Below, piece after piece: positions 1 to 6,562 of a stretch of 64,000 nt of DNA (positions are counted from its first letter, which is position 1; the number at the start of each line of letters is the position of its first letter). The notes under the pieces were generated by a model, which was not told where the DNA came from, did no database searches, and saw only the letters and a list, made by a program, of their open reading frames with translations. The position numbers and the translations under genes are program-made. This DNA is from Anaerolineae bacterium (GTDB lineage Bacteria; Chloroflexota; Anaerolineae; Caldilineales; Caldilineaceae). The stretch covers positions 62,001-126,000 of the forward strand of contig JAUIHI010000006.1 of NCBI GenBank assembly GCA_030432295.1, read 5' to 3'.

Positions 1-2
1 TG

Positions 3-203
3 GCTACACAGGCTGCCCAGGCTTATTTGATTGCCTCCTTCAATTTTCTCTTGGCAGGTCAGAACGAAGAAGACCAACTTTCAGATTCCCAGATTGTTAC
101 CATCTTGTATGAGATGGCTGAAAACGAAGATATGCGTTCATTTCATGAGCACACCGAATCCGTTTTGTTCTGGTACGGCGAGTACAATTTGTATCGTCTT
201 TGA
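3..203 (+). CDS. C-terminal end of an unrecognised protein (partial)
   Basis: An open frame runs in from the left edge and ends at TGA 201-203, giving 66 residues. The composition is acidic and protein-like (for example AGQNEEDQLSD and ILYEMAENEDMRSFHEH), with no low-complexity sequence. The amino end lies outside the window. I do not recognise a family. The overlapping frame starting at 31 is basic and cysteine-rich and looks like a shadow. The gene ends about 80 bp before the LysM gene. Confidence 0.45.
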   Translation, partial: ATQAAQAYLIASFNFLLAGQNEEDQLSDSQIVTILYEMAENEDMRSFHEHTESVLFWYGEYNLYRL

Positions 204-281
204 GTGTGCCTATCTTTGCCATCGACGTCAGAGGAGTTACCGAACACAGACCAACAAAGGCAATTGGGGCAATCAACAACT

Positions 282-1028
282 ATGGACCTTCGCTTTGAAA
301 GAAACTCTGGAACCTCTATAGTGTCTTCTATCCGCACGCTTGGCTTTTTGCTCCTATTGGTGTGTCTGCTACCCGCGCTTACGGAAACTGCTTTTGCCCA
401 GGATACAGGTCAAACCCATGTGGTCAGACCGGGGGAAAACCTCTCTACAATTGCCAGCCGATACGGTGTATCTCTTTCAACGCTAACCCGAGTCAATGGG
501 ATCAGTAACCCAAATCTATTGAGATCCGGGCAGGTATTGGTTATCCCTGGTGGGGAGCCACAAGCCCCGGAACCTCCCCCTACCAGGACACCTGCCCCCC
601 AGAGCGATGCCACACGCGCGCCCAGCGCGCCGTCAGCCCAATACATGCCCCAGATTCAATCTGACCCCGGACCAACCGCTGCGGCCAATGACGTGCTTCA
701 CACAGTCTATCCGGGTGAGTCGCTCTCTTCGATCGCCAGGAGGTTTGGCACGACTGTAAGTGCAATTATGGCCCGCAATCGCCTGCCATCTTCGCTGATC
801 TATTCGGGTCAGCGCCTGATCATCCCGGCAGGTAGGGTGCCAGCTTCTTCGAGTGTACGACCGGCTGCCACTGTAGTGCGGTCGGAAAGCGTCACCGGAA
901 CAGCGACACGAACGGCTACACCCAAGCCCACGCGCACGCTCATACCCACAGCTACACCCACCCGTTCCATCCCAGGATTGCTCCGCCTGCCCACAATAGC
1001 TGCGACGCCTACTCCAGCCCGTCGATAG
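282..1028 (+). CDS. Secreted protein with two LysM domains
   Basis: A 248-residue exported protein predicted to bind peptidoglycan or another GlcNAc-containing polymer through two LysM domains. A hydrophobic signal segment (LLLLVCLLPALTETAFA) ends near residue 38. It is followed by LysM 1 (HVVRPGENLSTIASRYGV ... LRSGQVLVIPG) and, after a Pro/Thr-rich linker, LysM 2 (HTVYPGESLSSIARRFGT ... YSGQRLIIPAG). The C-terminal 60 residues are Thr/Pro/Arg-rich with repeats such as PTRT, and no catalytic domain is visible, so it is probably an adaptor or wall-binding protein. The ATG at 282 places the signal peptide properly; the upstream in-frame start at 204 adds a hydrophilic leader and is less likely. 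GC content is lower than in the rest of the window. Confidence 0.85.
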   Translation: MDLRFERNSGTSIVSSIRTLGFLLLLVCLLPALTETAFAQDTGQTHVVRPGENLSTIASRYGVSLSTLTRVNGISNPNLLRSGQVLVIPGGEPQAPEPPPTRTPAPQSDATRAPSAPSAQYMPQIQSDPGPTAAANDVLHTVYPGESLSSIARRFGTTVSAIMARNRLPSSLIYSGQRLIIPAGRVPASSSVRPAATVVRSESVTGTATRTATPKPTRTLIPTATPTRSIPGLLRLPTIAATPTPARR

Positions 1029-1233
1029 CAACAGCGCACGCAACTGTTCGGCCTCTGGCTAAAGTCCCCAGTACTTTGGCGTTCTGCTGAATGGTTACCT
1101 GCGCGCTAACATTCGCAGACACTGTGCTTATCTTTCGCTAATCCTTCGCATGTGCTGTGCTAACATTGACCCCTTATACTGATAATTGTCTACGCCGGTA
1201 GAGATGACCACTACCGGTCGTGAAGGTAAAGAC

Positions 1234-1254
1234 CTTTTTTCATCTATAAGGAGG
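1234..1254 (+). promoter_or_regulatory. Possible fourU-type RNA thermometer over the hsp20 ribosome binding site
   Basis: The Shine-Dalgarno sequence AAGGAGG (1248-1254) can pair along its full length with CTTTTTT (1234-1240) across a seven-base loop (1241-1247), using A-U, G-U and G-C pairs. A U-run masking the SD is the layout of fourU thermometers known upstream of small heat-shock genes. A second inverted repeat (CCGGTAG 1195-1201 / CTACCGG 1211-1217) lies just upstream in the leader. Function is inferred from pairing and gene identity only. Confidence 0.4.
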
Positions 1255-1260
1255 CACAAT

Positions 1261-1737
1261 ATGAGTAGGATTGTACGTTGGGACCCCATCCGTGAAGTAG
1301 CGTCTATGCGCAACCAGATGGATCGGCTGATGGCTGATGTTTTCAACACTCCTGCCACCTGGCAGAACGATGAGTATGCCGGATATATGCGGCTGGCTTT
1401 GGATGTGTCTGAAAACGACGAGAACTACACTGTTCACGCATCCGTGCCCGGCATGAACCCCGAGGATTTGGACATCAGCTTCACCGAGAATACGCTGACC
1501 ATCAAGGGCGAATCGAAGGACGAGCGTGTGGATGAGAACGAGAAGTGGCATCTGCGTGAGCGACGCTTCGGCAGCTTTATGCGTACCATTTCTCTGCCCA
1601 CAATGATCAATGCGGACGCCATTGAGGCCAACTTTGACAACGGTGTTTTGACCCTGACTCTGCCCAAGGCCGAGGAGGTCAAGCCCCGGCGCATCTCCAT
1701 CAAAGCTAATGGGCAAAAGGTAGTCGAAGCCGCATAA
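1261..1737 (+). CDS. Hsp20/alpha-crystallin small heat-shock protein
   Basis: A 158-residue small heat-shock protein, an ATP-independent holdase that keeps unfolding cytoplasmic proteins soluble. The N-terminal MSRIVRWDPIREVASMRNQMDRL leads to an alpha-crystallin domain (about residues 45-140) with ALDVSENDENYTVHASVPGM, the loop IKGESKDE, and the family motif ANFDNGVLTLTLPKAEEVKP. Length is typical. The ATG at 1261 is chosen because a strong AAGGAGG lies seven bases upstream; the in-frame ATG at 1186 would place coding sequence across the leader structure. The gene stands alone and is followed by a strong hairpin with a T-run at 1791-1836. Heat regulation at the mRNA level is plausible from the U-tract pairing with the SD. 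Confidence 0.93.
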   Translation: MSRIVRWDPIREVASMRNQMDRLMADVFNTPATWQNDEYAGYMRLALDVSENDENYTVHASVPGMNPEDLDISFTENTLTIKGESKDERVDENEKWHLRERRFGSFMRTISLPTMINADAIEANFDNGVLTLTLPKAEEVKPRRISIKANGQKVVEAA

Positions 1738-1749
1738 GCAAAGACAAGG

Positions 1750-1780
1750 GCCTATCTGATAGGCCGCCTATCAGATAGGC
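1750..1780. repeat. Perfect 14-bp inverted repeat
   Basis: GCCTATCTGATAGG (1750-1763) and CCTATCAGATAGGC (1767-1780) are exact reverse complements around a CCG loop. Each arm is itself nearly palindromic, so alternative foldings exist. It lies immediately after the hsp20 stop codon and before its terminator. Confidence 0.7.
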
Positions 1781-1790
1781 TGAGCATAAG

Positions 1791-1836
1791 AAAAGTGAAG
1801 CGCAAGATCGTCTCTGATCTTGCGCTTCACTTTTTT
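1791..1836 (+). terminator. Rho-independent terminator after hsp20
   Basis: GTGAAGCGCAAGATC (1795-1809) pairs perfectly with GATCTTGCGCTTCAC (1816-1830) around GTCTCT. The arms are flanked by AAAA on the left and TTTTTT on the right, so the hairpin could terminate transcription in both directions. Confidence 0.85.
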
Positions 1837-1880
1837 GTTGGAAAAATGGTTTGCAAGATTTGGTTGGAGAGAGGAGGGTT

Positions 1881-1916
1881 GGCCTGGGGTTTTGTGCTTG
1901 CACAAAACCCCAGGCC
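1881..1916. repeat. Perfect 17-bp inverted repeat with a two-base loop
   Basis: GGCCTGGGGTTTTGTGC (1881-1897) and GCACAAAACCCCAGGCC (1900-1916) are exact reverse complements separated only by TT. No T-run follows. In RNA the tip must open to make a loop; as DNA it could extrude as a cruciform. Function unknown. Confidence 0.7.
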
Positions 1917-2422
1917 GAGAAGAGGGAGGAAAGAAGAAACACCCATCAGAGGAGCAGGTAAGCGTTCATCGGAAACCACCCCACGAGGCTCCCGTACTTA
2001 TTCTGCTGTGCCATAAGAATAGCAGAGGCCCGGCGTGGGCGCACTATGCAAAATGCACAATAATTCATCGAAATCGATGGGTGAATGTGCTGATTAAGCG
2101 ATTTGTAGACATTCCTTGCCTTTTTCATTACCATAAATGGCTGGCAGGGTAGTGCAATACGCCCAGTGGGGTGCTGTGGGGAGTCTATCTGTCCTCCTCA
2201 GGGCCGCAGGGGGCGCTGAGAAATTCAGCAGGAAAATCCGTTTGCCCCCGCCTTCATTTGCGTTGATCTGTGGCCCAAATAGCCATTTTCAGCAGGGGCG
2301 TCGATGAGCGGGGATGTCTATTCGCTTGCCTTTCTATATCTCGCTCCTCTCTGGCTTGTGGTACAATATCTCGATTGTGTCCATCACAATTGGGATTCAT
2401 CACATTAGGAAAGGGACATTCG

Positions 2423-3538
2423 ATGGCTGGCGACAACCGCCCCCTCACCTCGATGGTTGCCTGCGCAGGTTGAGCATCTAAGCTCCCGCCAGGGACACTG
2501 TCGCAGGTCGTGCGACAACTATCCGGGATATTCCCGGCAAACGAATATCCGAATGTTCTGATCGGTCTGGGCGAACCGGACGATGCGGCCGTCTACAAGC
2601 TGGACGACGAGCGCGCCCTGATCAAAACCACCGACTTCTTCACGCCGATTGTGGATGACCCCTGGCTCTACGGCGCAATTGCCGCGGCCAATTCCATGAG
2701 CGACGTCTACGCGATGGGTGGGGATGTGCTCTTCTGCCTGAACATTGCCGGTTTCCCCGAAGAAGTCGGAATGGAGACGGTGGCCCAGGTTTTCGCGGGC
2801 GGCGCGGCCAAAGTGCGGGAGGCTGGCGCGGCCATTGCCGGCGGCCACACAGTCACCGCCCCGGAACCCTTCTACGGGTTGAGCGTCACCGGCCTGATCC
2901 ATCCGGAACAGGTGATGCGCAAGGGCCGGGCACGGGCCGGGGACAGACTCTTTCTGACCAAACCCCTGGGCACGGGTATTATCACCACCGCGGCCAAATT
3001 GACTGGTCCGGGTGAAAACCGCGCCCTTCGCCTGGCCCGCAAAGCACAGGGCAAGCCAGACATCGACCAGCATCACCTGGACGCGGCAGTGCTCTCTATG
3101 ACCCAACTCAATCGAGCCGCGGCCGCGGCGGCCCGGGCTGGGGGTGTGCGCAGCGCCACGGATGTCACCGGCTTTGGTCTGCTGGGCCACGGCAGCGAAA
3201 TGGCCGTGGCCGCGGGTCGGGAGTCCGGCGTAGGCTTTCGCATCGAAGCCGCCGCGGTGCCGGCCTTGCCCGGCACTTTCGCCTACATCGCCGCGGGCTA
3301 CCTGACCCGGGGCAGCACCCGCAACCCGGACCACTTCCGTCAGCACGTCACCATTGCGCCGACGGTCAGCGATGCCCTGCGCATCCTCCTGTGGGAAGCC
3401 GAAACCAGCGGCGGGCTGCTGGTAGCTGTACCCGCGGCCGGTGTCGCCGCCTTCAGCGGGGAGTGCGAAGCCGCCGGGCAGGATTGCTGGGAGATCGGCG
3501 AAGTTGTGGCGGGTCTGGCTGGGATCGAAGTAGTGTAG
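2423..3538 (+). CDS. selD: Selenide, water dikinase SelD, a selenoprotein with Sec17 (TGA codon)
   Basis: SelD makes selenophosphate, the selenium donor for selenocysteine, selenouridine and the selenium-dependent molybdenum cofactor, from selenide and ATP. The 371-residue protein shows [36 protein letters not shown] and TSGGLL, all SelD signatures. The usual open frame begins at GTG 2510 and lacks the catalytic N-terminus. In the same frame upstream, ATG 2423 (AGGAAAGGG about eight bases before it) reads [16 protein letters not shown], then TGA at 2471-2473, then [13 protein letters not shown]. This matches the SelD active site, with the TGA as Sec17 and Lys20 at the invariant spacing. A stem-loop follows the TGA (2499-2517). 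I therefore call TGA 2471 a selenocysteine codon. A hairpin at 3565-3609 follows the stop. Confidence 0.93.
2474..2517 (+). promoter_or_regulatory. Bacterial SECIS element for selD Sec17
   Basis: Downstream of the TGA, TGTCGC (2499-2504) pairs with GCGACA (2512-2517) around the seven-base loop AGGTCGT, whose second and third bases are G. About 31 bases separate the TGA from the loop. Bacterial SECIS elements lie within the coding sequence just after the UGA, with guanine near the start of the apical loop, and recruit SelB. The spacing and loop fit. The selB, selA and selC genes are not in this window. Confidence 0.75.
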
Positions 3539-3564
3539 CGAAAACCGAACTCTATATTTTTGTG

Positions 3565-3609
3565 AGAAATGGAAATGCCAACCAGCGACAGGTTGGCATT
3601 TCCATTTCT
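3565..3609. terminator. Perfect 19-bp hairpin after selD
   Basis: AGAAATGGAAATGCCAACC (3565-3583) and its exact reverse complement (3591-3609) flank AGCGACA. No long T-run follows, so it may end transcription weakly or protect the selD mRNA end. Confidence 0.6.
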
Positions 3610-3676
3610 GATTGTTCTGATTGCTTCTTCGGACAAGTCAAACTTCTCCGGCTTTTTCCTCTCGACAGCAACCGTT

Positions 3677-3682
3677 TATAAT
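3677..3682 (+). promoter_or_regulatory. Candidate -10 box (TATAAT) for the 3755-6457 operon
   Basis: An exact TATAAT lies between the selD hairpin and the next gene. No good -35 box is seen at 17 bp upstream (T-rich sequence only). If used, transcription would start near 3690 and favour the ATG at 3755 over the one at 3695. Confidence 0.35.
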
Positions 3683-3754
3683 GCTCACAGACAGATGTCC
3701 GACGATTACCAAAAGATTGGACTTCTGGTAGTCCATTCCACCACGCGAGCGCCG

Positions 3755-4945
3755 ATGTCCACCCCCACCGCTGCCCAATCCCTGGCCCGTCTACAAAAAG
3801 AGTGGTGGATCGTCGCGGGCGCTGGCGGGCTGCTAGTCGTCGTCTTTTTTTGGTTGGCACAGAGCAGTCTGCCGCCAGGCCGGGCCGTGCAGTGGATAGT
3901 GCTGGCCGCACTCTTCCTGGCCGTGGAACTGCTGGTTCTGCGCCGCAATCTGCACAAAAATCGGCCCGCTCTGGACGCGCCCCTGCGCACAACCCTTGGC
4001 GTAGCCAACGCACTCACCCTCACTCGCGGCGTGGCCTATGCGCTGATGGCGGGCTTTCTCTTTGCGCCCCGTCCCGGCGGTCTGTTGGACTGGCTGCCCG
4101 CCATTCTCTACATTTTTGCCATTACCGCTGACTATTGGGACGGCTATCTGGCCCGCATCACCCACCACACGACACTCCTGGGCGAAATTCTCGACATCGA
4201 ATTCGACGGGCTGGGAATGCTTGTCGCAATGGCCCTGGCTGTCCAATACGGCCAACTGCCGGGATTTGTGCTGCTCCTGGCCGCCAGTCGCCCCCTCTTT
4301 TTGTGGGGGATGAAACTCCGGGAACGCTGGGGGCTGCCCAACCACCCGATGACACCTAGCGACGAGCGTCGTATTGCCGCGGGTCTGTTGATGGGATTTA
4401 TGGGGATTGTCCTCTGGCCGGTCTTCCGTCCGCCCGCCACCCACATCGCCGGGGCTGTCTTCGGCGGGGCCGTCGCGCTCAGCTTCTTGCGGGATTGGCT
4501 GGTGGTCATCGGCTGGCTGGATCCCAACAGCCCGGCCTATATCCGCTGGCGCGCCCGGCTGAAAACTCTTCTCTTCGAACACCTGCCCCTCCTCCTGCGT
4601 CTGGCAAGCCTGCCCGTTGTGGGTCTCCTGCTCTGGAAAATCACCCGCGACCCGGACAGCAATCTGCCCTCCGCGCTCATTCCCTTTCTCATCGGCCTGG
4701 GGCTGCTGGCGGGGATCGCCGCGCTGCTGGGCCTGATCGCCCGGCTGGCCGCCATCGGTCTGATCGGCCTGGCCTGCGCGTATCTGATTGTGTGGGGGGA
4801 TAGCCCAGAGGTGCTGGCCCTGCTGGCTGTGGGTGTGCTGCTGGTGGCCCTGGGCAATGGCAGGCTGGCCCTGTGGACACCCGACGAACGTCTGCTGCGG
4901 CGGCGGGCTGGTCAGCCCAAGCCGGGGGCGGAGGTCTCTGCGTGA
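3755..4945 (+). CDS. CDP-alcohol phosphatidyltransferase family membrane protein
   Basis: Predicted integral membrane enzyme that moves a phosphoalcohol from a CDP-linked donor to an alcohol acceptor, as in phospholipid head-group synthesis. The family signature D-x2-D-G-x2-A-R-x8-G-x3-D-x3-D is complete (DYWDGYLARITHHTTLLGEI then LDIEFD), so all metal-binding aspartates are present. The protein is 396 residues from ATG 3755, longer than usual (about 200), because several hydrophobic segments follow the catalytic part. An alternative ATG at 3695 adds 20 hydrophilic residues. Its stop overlaps the GTG of the next gene (GTGA), so the two are likely translationally coupled; together they suggest synthesis and handling of an uncommon lipid. 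The substrate cannot be read from sequence. Confidence 0.85.
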   Translation: MSTPTAAQSLARLQKEWWIVAGAGGLLVVVFFWLAQSSLPPGRAVQWIVLAALFLAVELLVLRRNLHKNRPALDAPLRTTLGVANALTLTRGVAYALMAGFLFAPRPGGLLDWLPAILYIFAITADYWDGYLARITHHTTLLGEILDIEFDGLGMLVAMALAVQYGQLPGFVLLLAASRPLFLWGMKLRERWGLPNHPMTPSDERRIAAGLLMGFMGIVLWPVFRPPATHIAGAVFGGAVALSFLRDWLVVIGWLDPNSPAYIRWRARLKTLLFEHLPLLLRLASLPVVGLLLWKITRDPDSNLPSALIPFLIGLGLLAGIAALLGLIARLAAIGLIGLACAYLIVWGDSPEVLALLAVGVLLVALGNGRLALWTPDERLLRRRAGQPKPGAEVSA

Positions 4946-5991
4946 AGGTTCGTTTTAACCGCCGCTGGCTGGATGGGGCAACGCTCCTCCTCGGCCTGCT
5001 CCTGCTTTGGCTCTTTGCCCGCCAGATCAATTGGCGCGAAGAGTTCGTTCTGCTCGGGCAAATCGGCCCTGTGCCGTTCCTGATTTATGTGGCGATCAAC
5101 TGTGCCATCGCTCTCTTCTTTGCCAACCGCTGGTGGCTGCTCTTGCGGGGGATGGGTGTCCGCATCCCCTTTGGCCGGCTGGCTGTCTACCGGCTGATCG
5201 GGGCTACCATCAGCCTGCTCACTCCCGGCCCCCAGTTCGGCGGCGAACCGGCCCAGGTCTGGCTGTTGGCGCGGCGGGGCGGTGTGGCCTCTTCCCAGGC
5301 CATTGCTTCGGTGGCCCTGGACAGGCTGCTGGAACTGACGGTCAATCTGGCCTTTCTGGTCGCCGGGATTCTCTATACCCTATGGACCGATGTGCTGGGC
5401 GCAGCTTTGGATATTCGGGCGATTCTCCTTACGCTGCTTCCGCTGGTCCTGCCACTGCTGTTGCTGTTTGGCCTCTGGTGGCGAGGACGTTTTTTGACCG
5501 GGGCTGTGCAGGGGCTTGCCGAACGGTTGCCGGATGGGTGGCAGCCCCTCATCCCCTTGGGTCTGCTCCGTTCCCTGGCCGCAGGGGAAGCCCATATCCA
5601 CGACATCCTGCGCCAGAATCCCCGGCTGGTGGTTGTGGGTGGGATGGTTTCGGTGGTCAATTGGCTGGTCCTGCTGGTCGATTTCTGGCTGGCAACCCGG
5701 CTGATTGGGATGGAGCTGAACCCTGCCCAGTTTATCGGTTTTGTAGTGGCGGCACGTATCGCCATTCTGCTGCCTATTCCCGCTGGGCTGGGCGCGCTGG
5801 AAGCTAGCCAGATCATCGCGGCCGAGCGCTTTGGCTTGAATCCCGCGCTGGGGCTGGCGTTGGTGCTGCTCTTTCGGGCGCGGGATGTGGCCCTGGCCCT
5901 GATCGGTCTGTGGCTGGCCTGGCGGGAGAGAGTCGCAAGGAAAAAAGTCCATATTTTTGAAGGAGCAATCGATGACCACACAATTGAGTAG
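4942..5991 (+). CDS. Flippase-like membrane protein (LPG synthase TM-domain/UPF0104 family)
   Basis: A 349-residue polytopic membrane protein of the family that includes the flippase half of lysylphosphatidylglycerol synthase. Motifs include FANRWWLLLRGMGV, TPGPQFGGEPAQVWLL (the family's PGG(x)GE-like loop), SVALDRLLELTVN and PIPAGLGALEASQI. About seven to eight hydrophobic segments are visible and no soluble aminoacyltransferase domain is attached. The GTG start at 4942 overlaps the preceding TGA and is preferred over the longer frame from 4873. Its neighbour makes a phosphoalcohol lipid, so lipid translocation or glycolipid handling is a reasonable inference. The 3' end overlaps the start of the YbaK gene by 20 bases. 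Confidence 0.8.
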   Translation: MKVRFNRRWLDGATLLLGLLLLWLFARQINWREEFVLLGQIGPVPFLIYVAINCAIALFFANRWWLLLRGMGVRIPFGRLAVYRLIGATISLLTPGPQFGGEPAQVWLLARRGGVASSQAIASVALDRLLELTVNLAFLVAGILYTLWTDVLGAALDIRAILLTLLPLVLPLLLLFGLWWRGRFLTGAVQGLAERLPDGWQPLIPLGLLRSLAAGEAHIHDILRQNPRLVVVGGMVSVVNWLVLLVDFWLATRLIGMELNPAQFIGFVVAARIAILLPIPAGLGALEASQIIAAERFGLNPALGLALVLLFRARDVALALIGLWLAWRERVARKKVHIFEGAIDDHTIE

Positions 5992-6457
5992 CAGCGCACA
6001 GAAGGTGCAGGACGCACTGTCCAGCCACGGGGTTGATTTGCAGGTGGTGGAGATGCCCGCCAGCACCCGTAGCGCCGCCGACGCGGCCGCGGCCATCGGC
6101 TGTCAGGTGGCCCAGATCGCCAAATCGCTGATCTTCCGGGCCAAAGCGAGCGACCGGCCTGTGCTGGTGGTGGCCTGCGGCATCAACCGGGTGGACGAGA
6201 AGAAAGTGGCTGTGCTGATCGGCGAAGCCATCGGCAAAGCTGACGCCGAATTTGTGCGCGCCCGCACGGGTTTTGTCATCGGCGGTGTGCCGCCGGTGGG
6301 TCACGCCGAAGCGCTCACCACACTGATCGACGCCGACCTGCTGGCCTTCGACGAAATCTGGGCCGCGGCTGGCACGCCCAATGCGGTCTTTCGCCTGCTG
6401 CCAGCCGAACTGGTGACAATCACCGGCGGGCTGGTGGGAGACGTGAAGGCGACCTGA
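5972..6457 (+). CDS. YbaK/EbsC family aminoacyl-tRNA editing protein
   Basis: A 161-residue single-domain protein of the YbaK family, which hydrolyses mischarged tRNAs such as Cys-tRNA(Pro). Seen here are the catalytic-lysine region QIAKSLIFRAK, the DEKKV motif and the glycine-rich segment FVIGGVPPVGH. The ATG at 5972 has GAAGGAG upstream, inside the end of the previous gene, so translation is probably coupled to it. It might edit Cys-, Ala- or even Sec-type mischarging; given selD nearby the last is tempting, but nothing in the sequence shows it. Confidence 0.88.
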   Translation: MTTQLSSSAQKVQDALSSHGVDLQVVEMPASTRSAADAAAAIGCQVAQIAKSLIFRAKASDRPVLVVACGINRVDEKKVAVLIGEAIGKADAEFVRARTGFVIGGVPPVGHAEALTTLIDADLLAFDEIWAAAGTPNAVFRLLPAELVTITGGLVGDVKAT

Positions 6458-6468
6458 TGCAAACGTTT

Positions 6469-6544
6469 CAACCACCAAGACACAAAGACACGAAGAACAG
6501 CCGAATTTAGGTTCTTCCTTTGTGACTTTGTGTCTTGGTGGTTG
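6469..6544. repeat. Dispersed-type inverted repeat between ybaK-like and yqeC-mocA genes
   Basis: CAACCACCAAGACACAAAG (6469-6487) and its exact 19-base reverse complement (6526-6544) flank a 38-base loop. The word pattern (accaccaagacacaaagacacgaag) is like noncoding repeats scattered in many genomes. It ends 18 bases before the next ATG. Confidence 0.7.
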
Positions 6545-6562
6545 AGGAATGGAACGTACTGG

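Larger units (their letters stand above)
1738..2422. other. Long intergenic region with three successive inverted repeats
   Basis: This 685 bp gap between hsp20 and selD holds no credible gene. It contains, in order, a 14-bp inverted repeat (1750-1780), the hsp20 terminator (1791-1836), a 17-bp inverted repeat with a two-base loop (1881-1916), and a weaker imperfect inverted repeat at about 2055-2090. The final stretch before selD contains a Shine-Dalgarno-like AGGAAAGGG ending about eight bases before the ATG at 2423. Confidence 0.6.

Noticed and set aside
2510-3538. GTG 2510 as the start of selD
   Set aside because: It would remove the catalytic residue and the conserved N-terminus, which are present in frame upstream across a TGA that fits selenocysteine.
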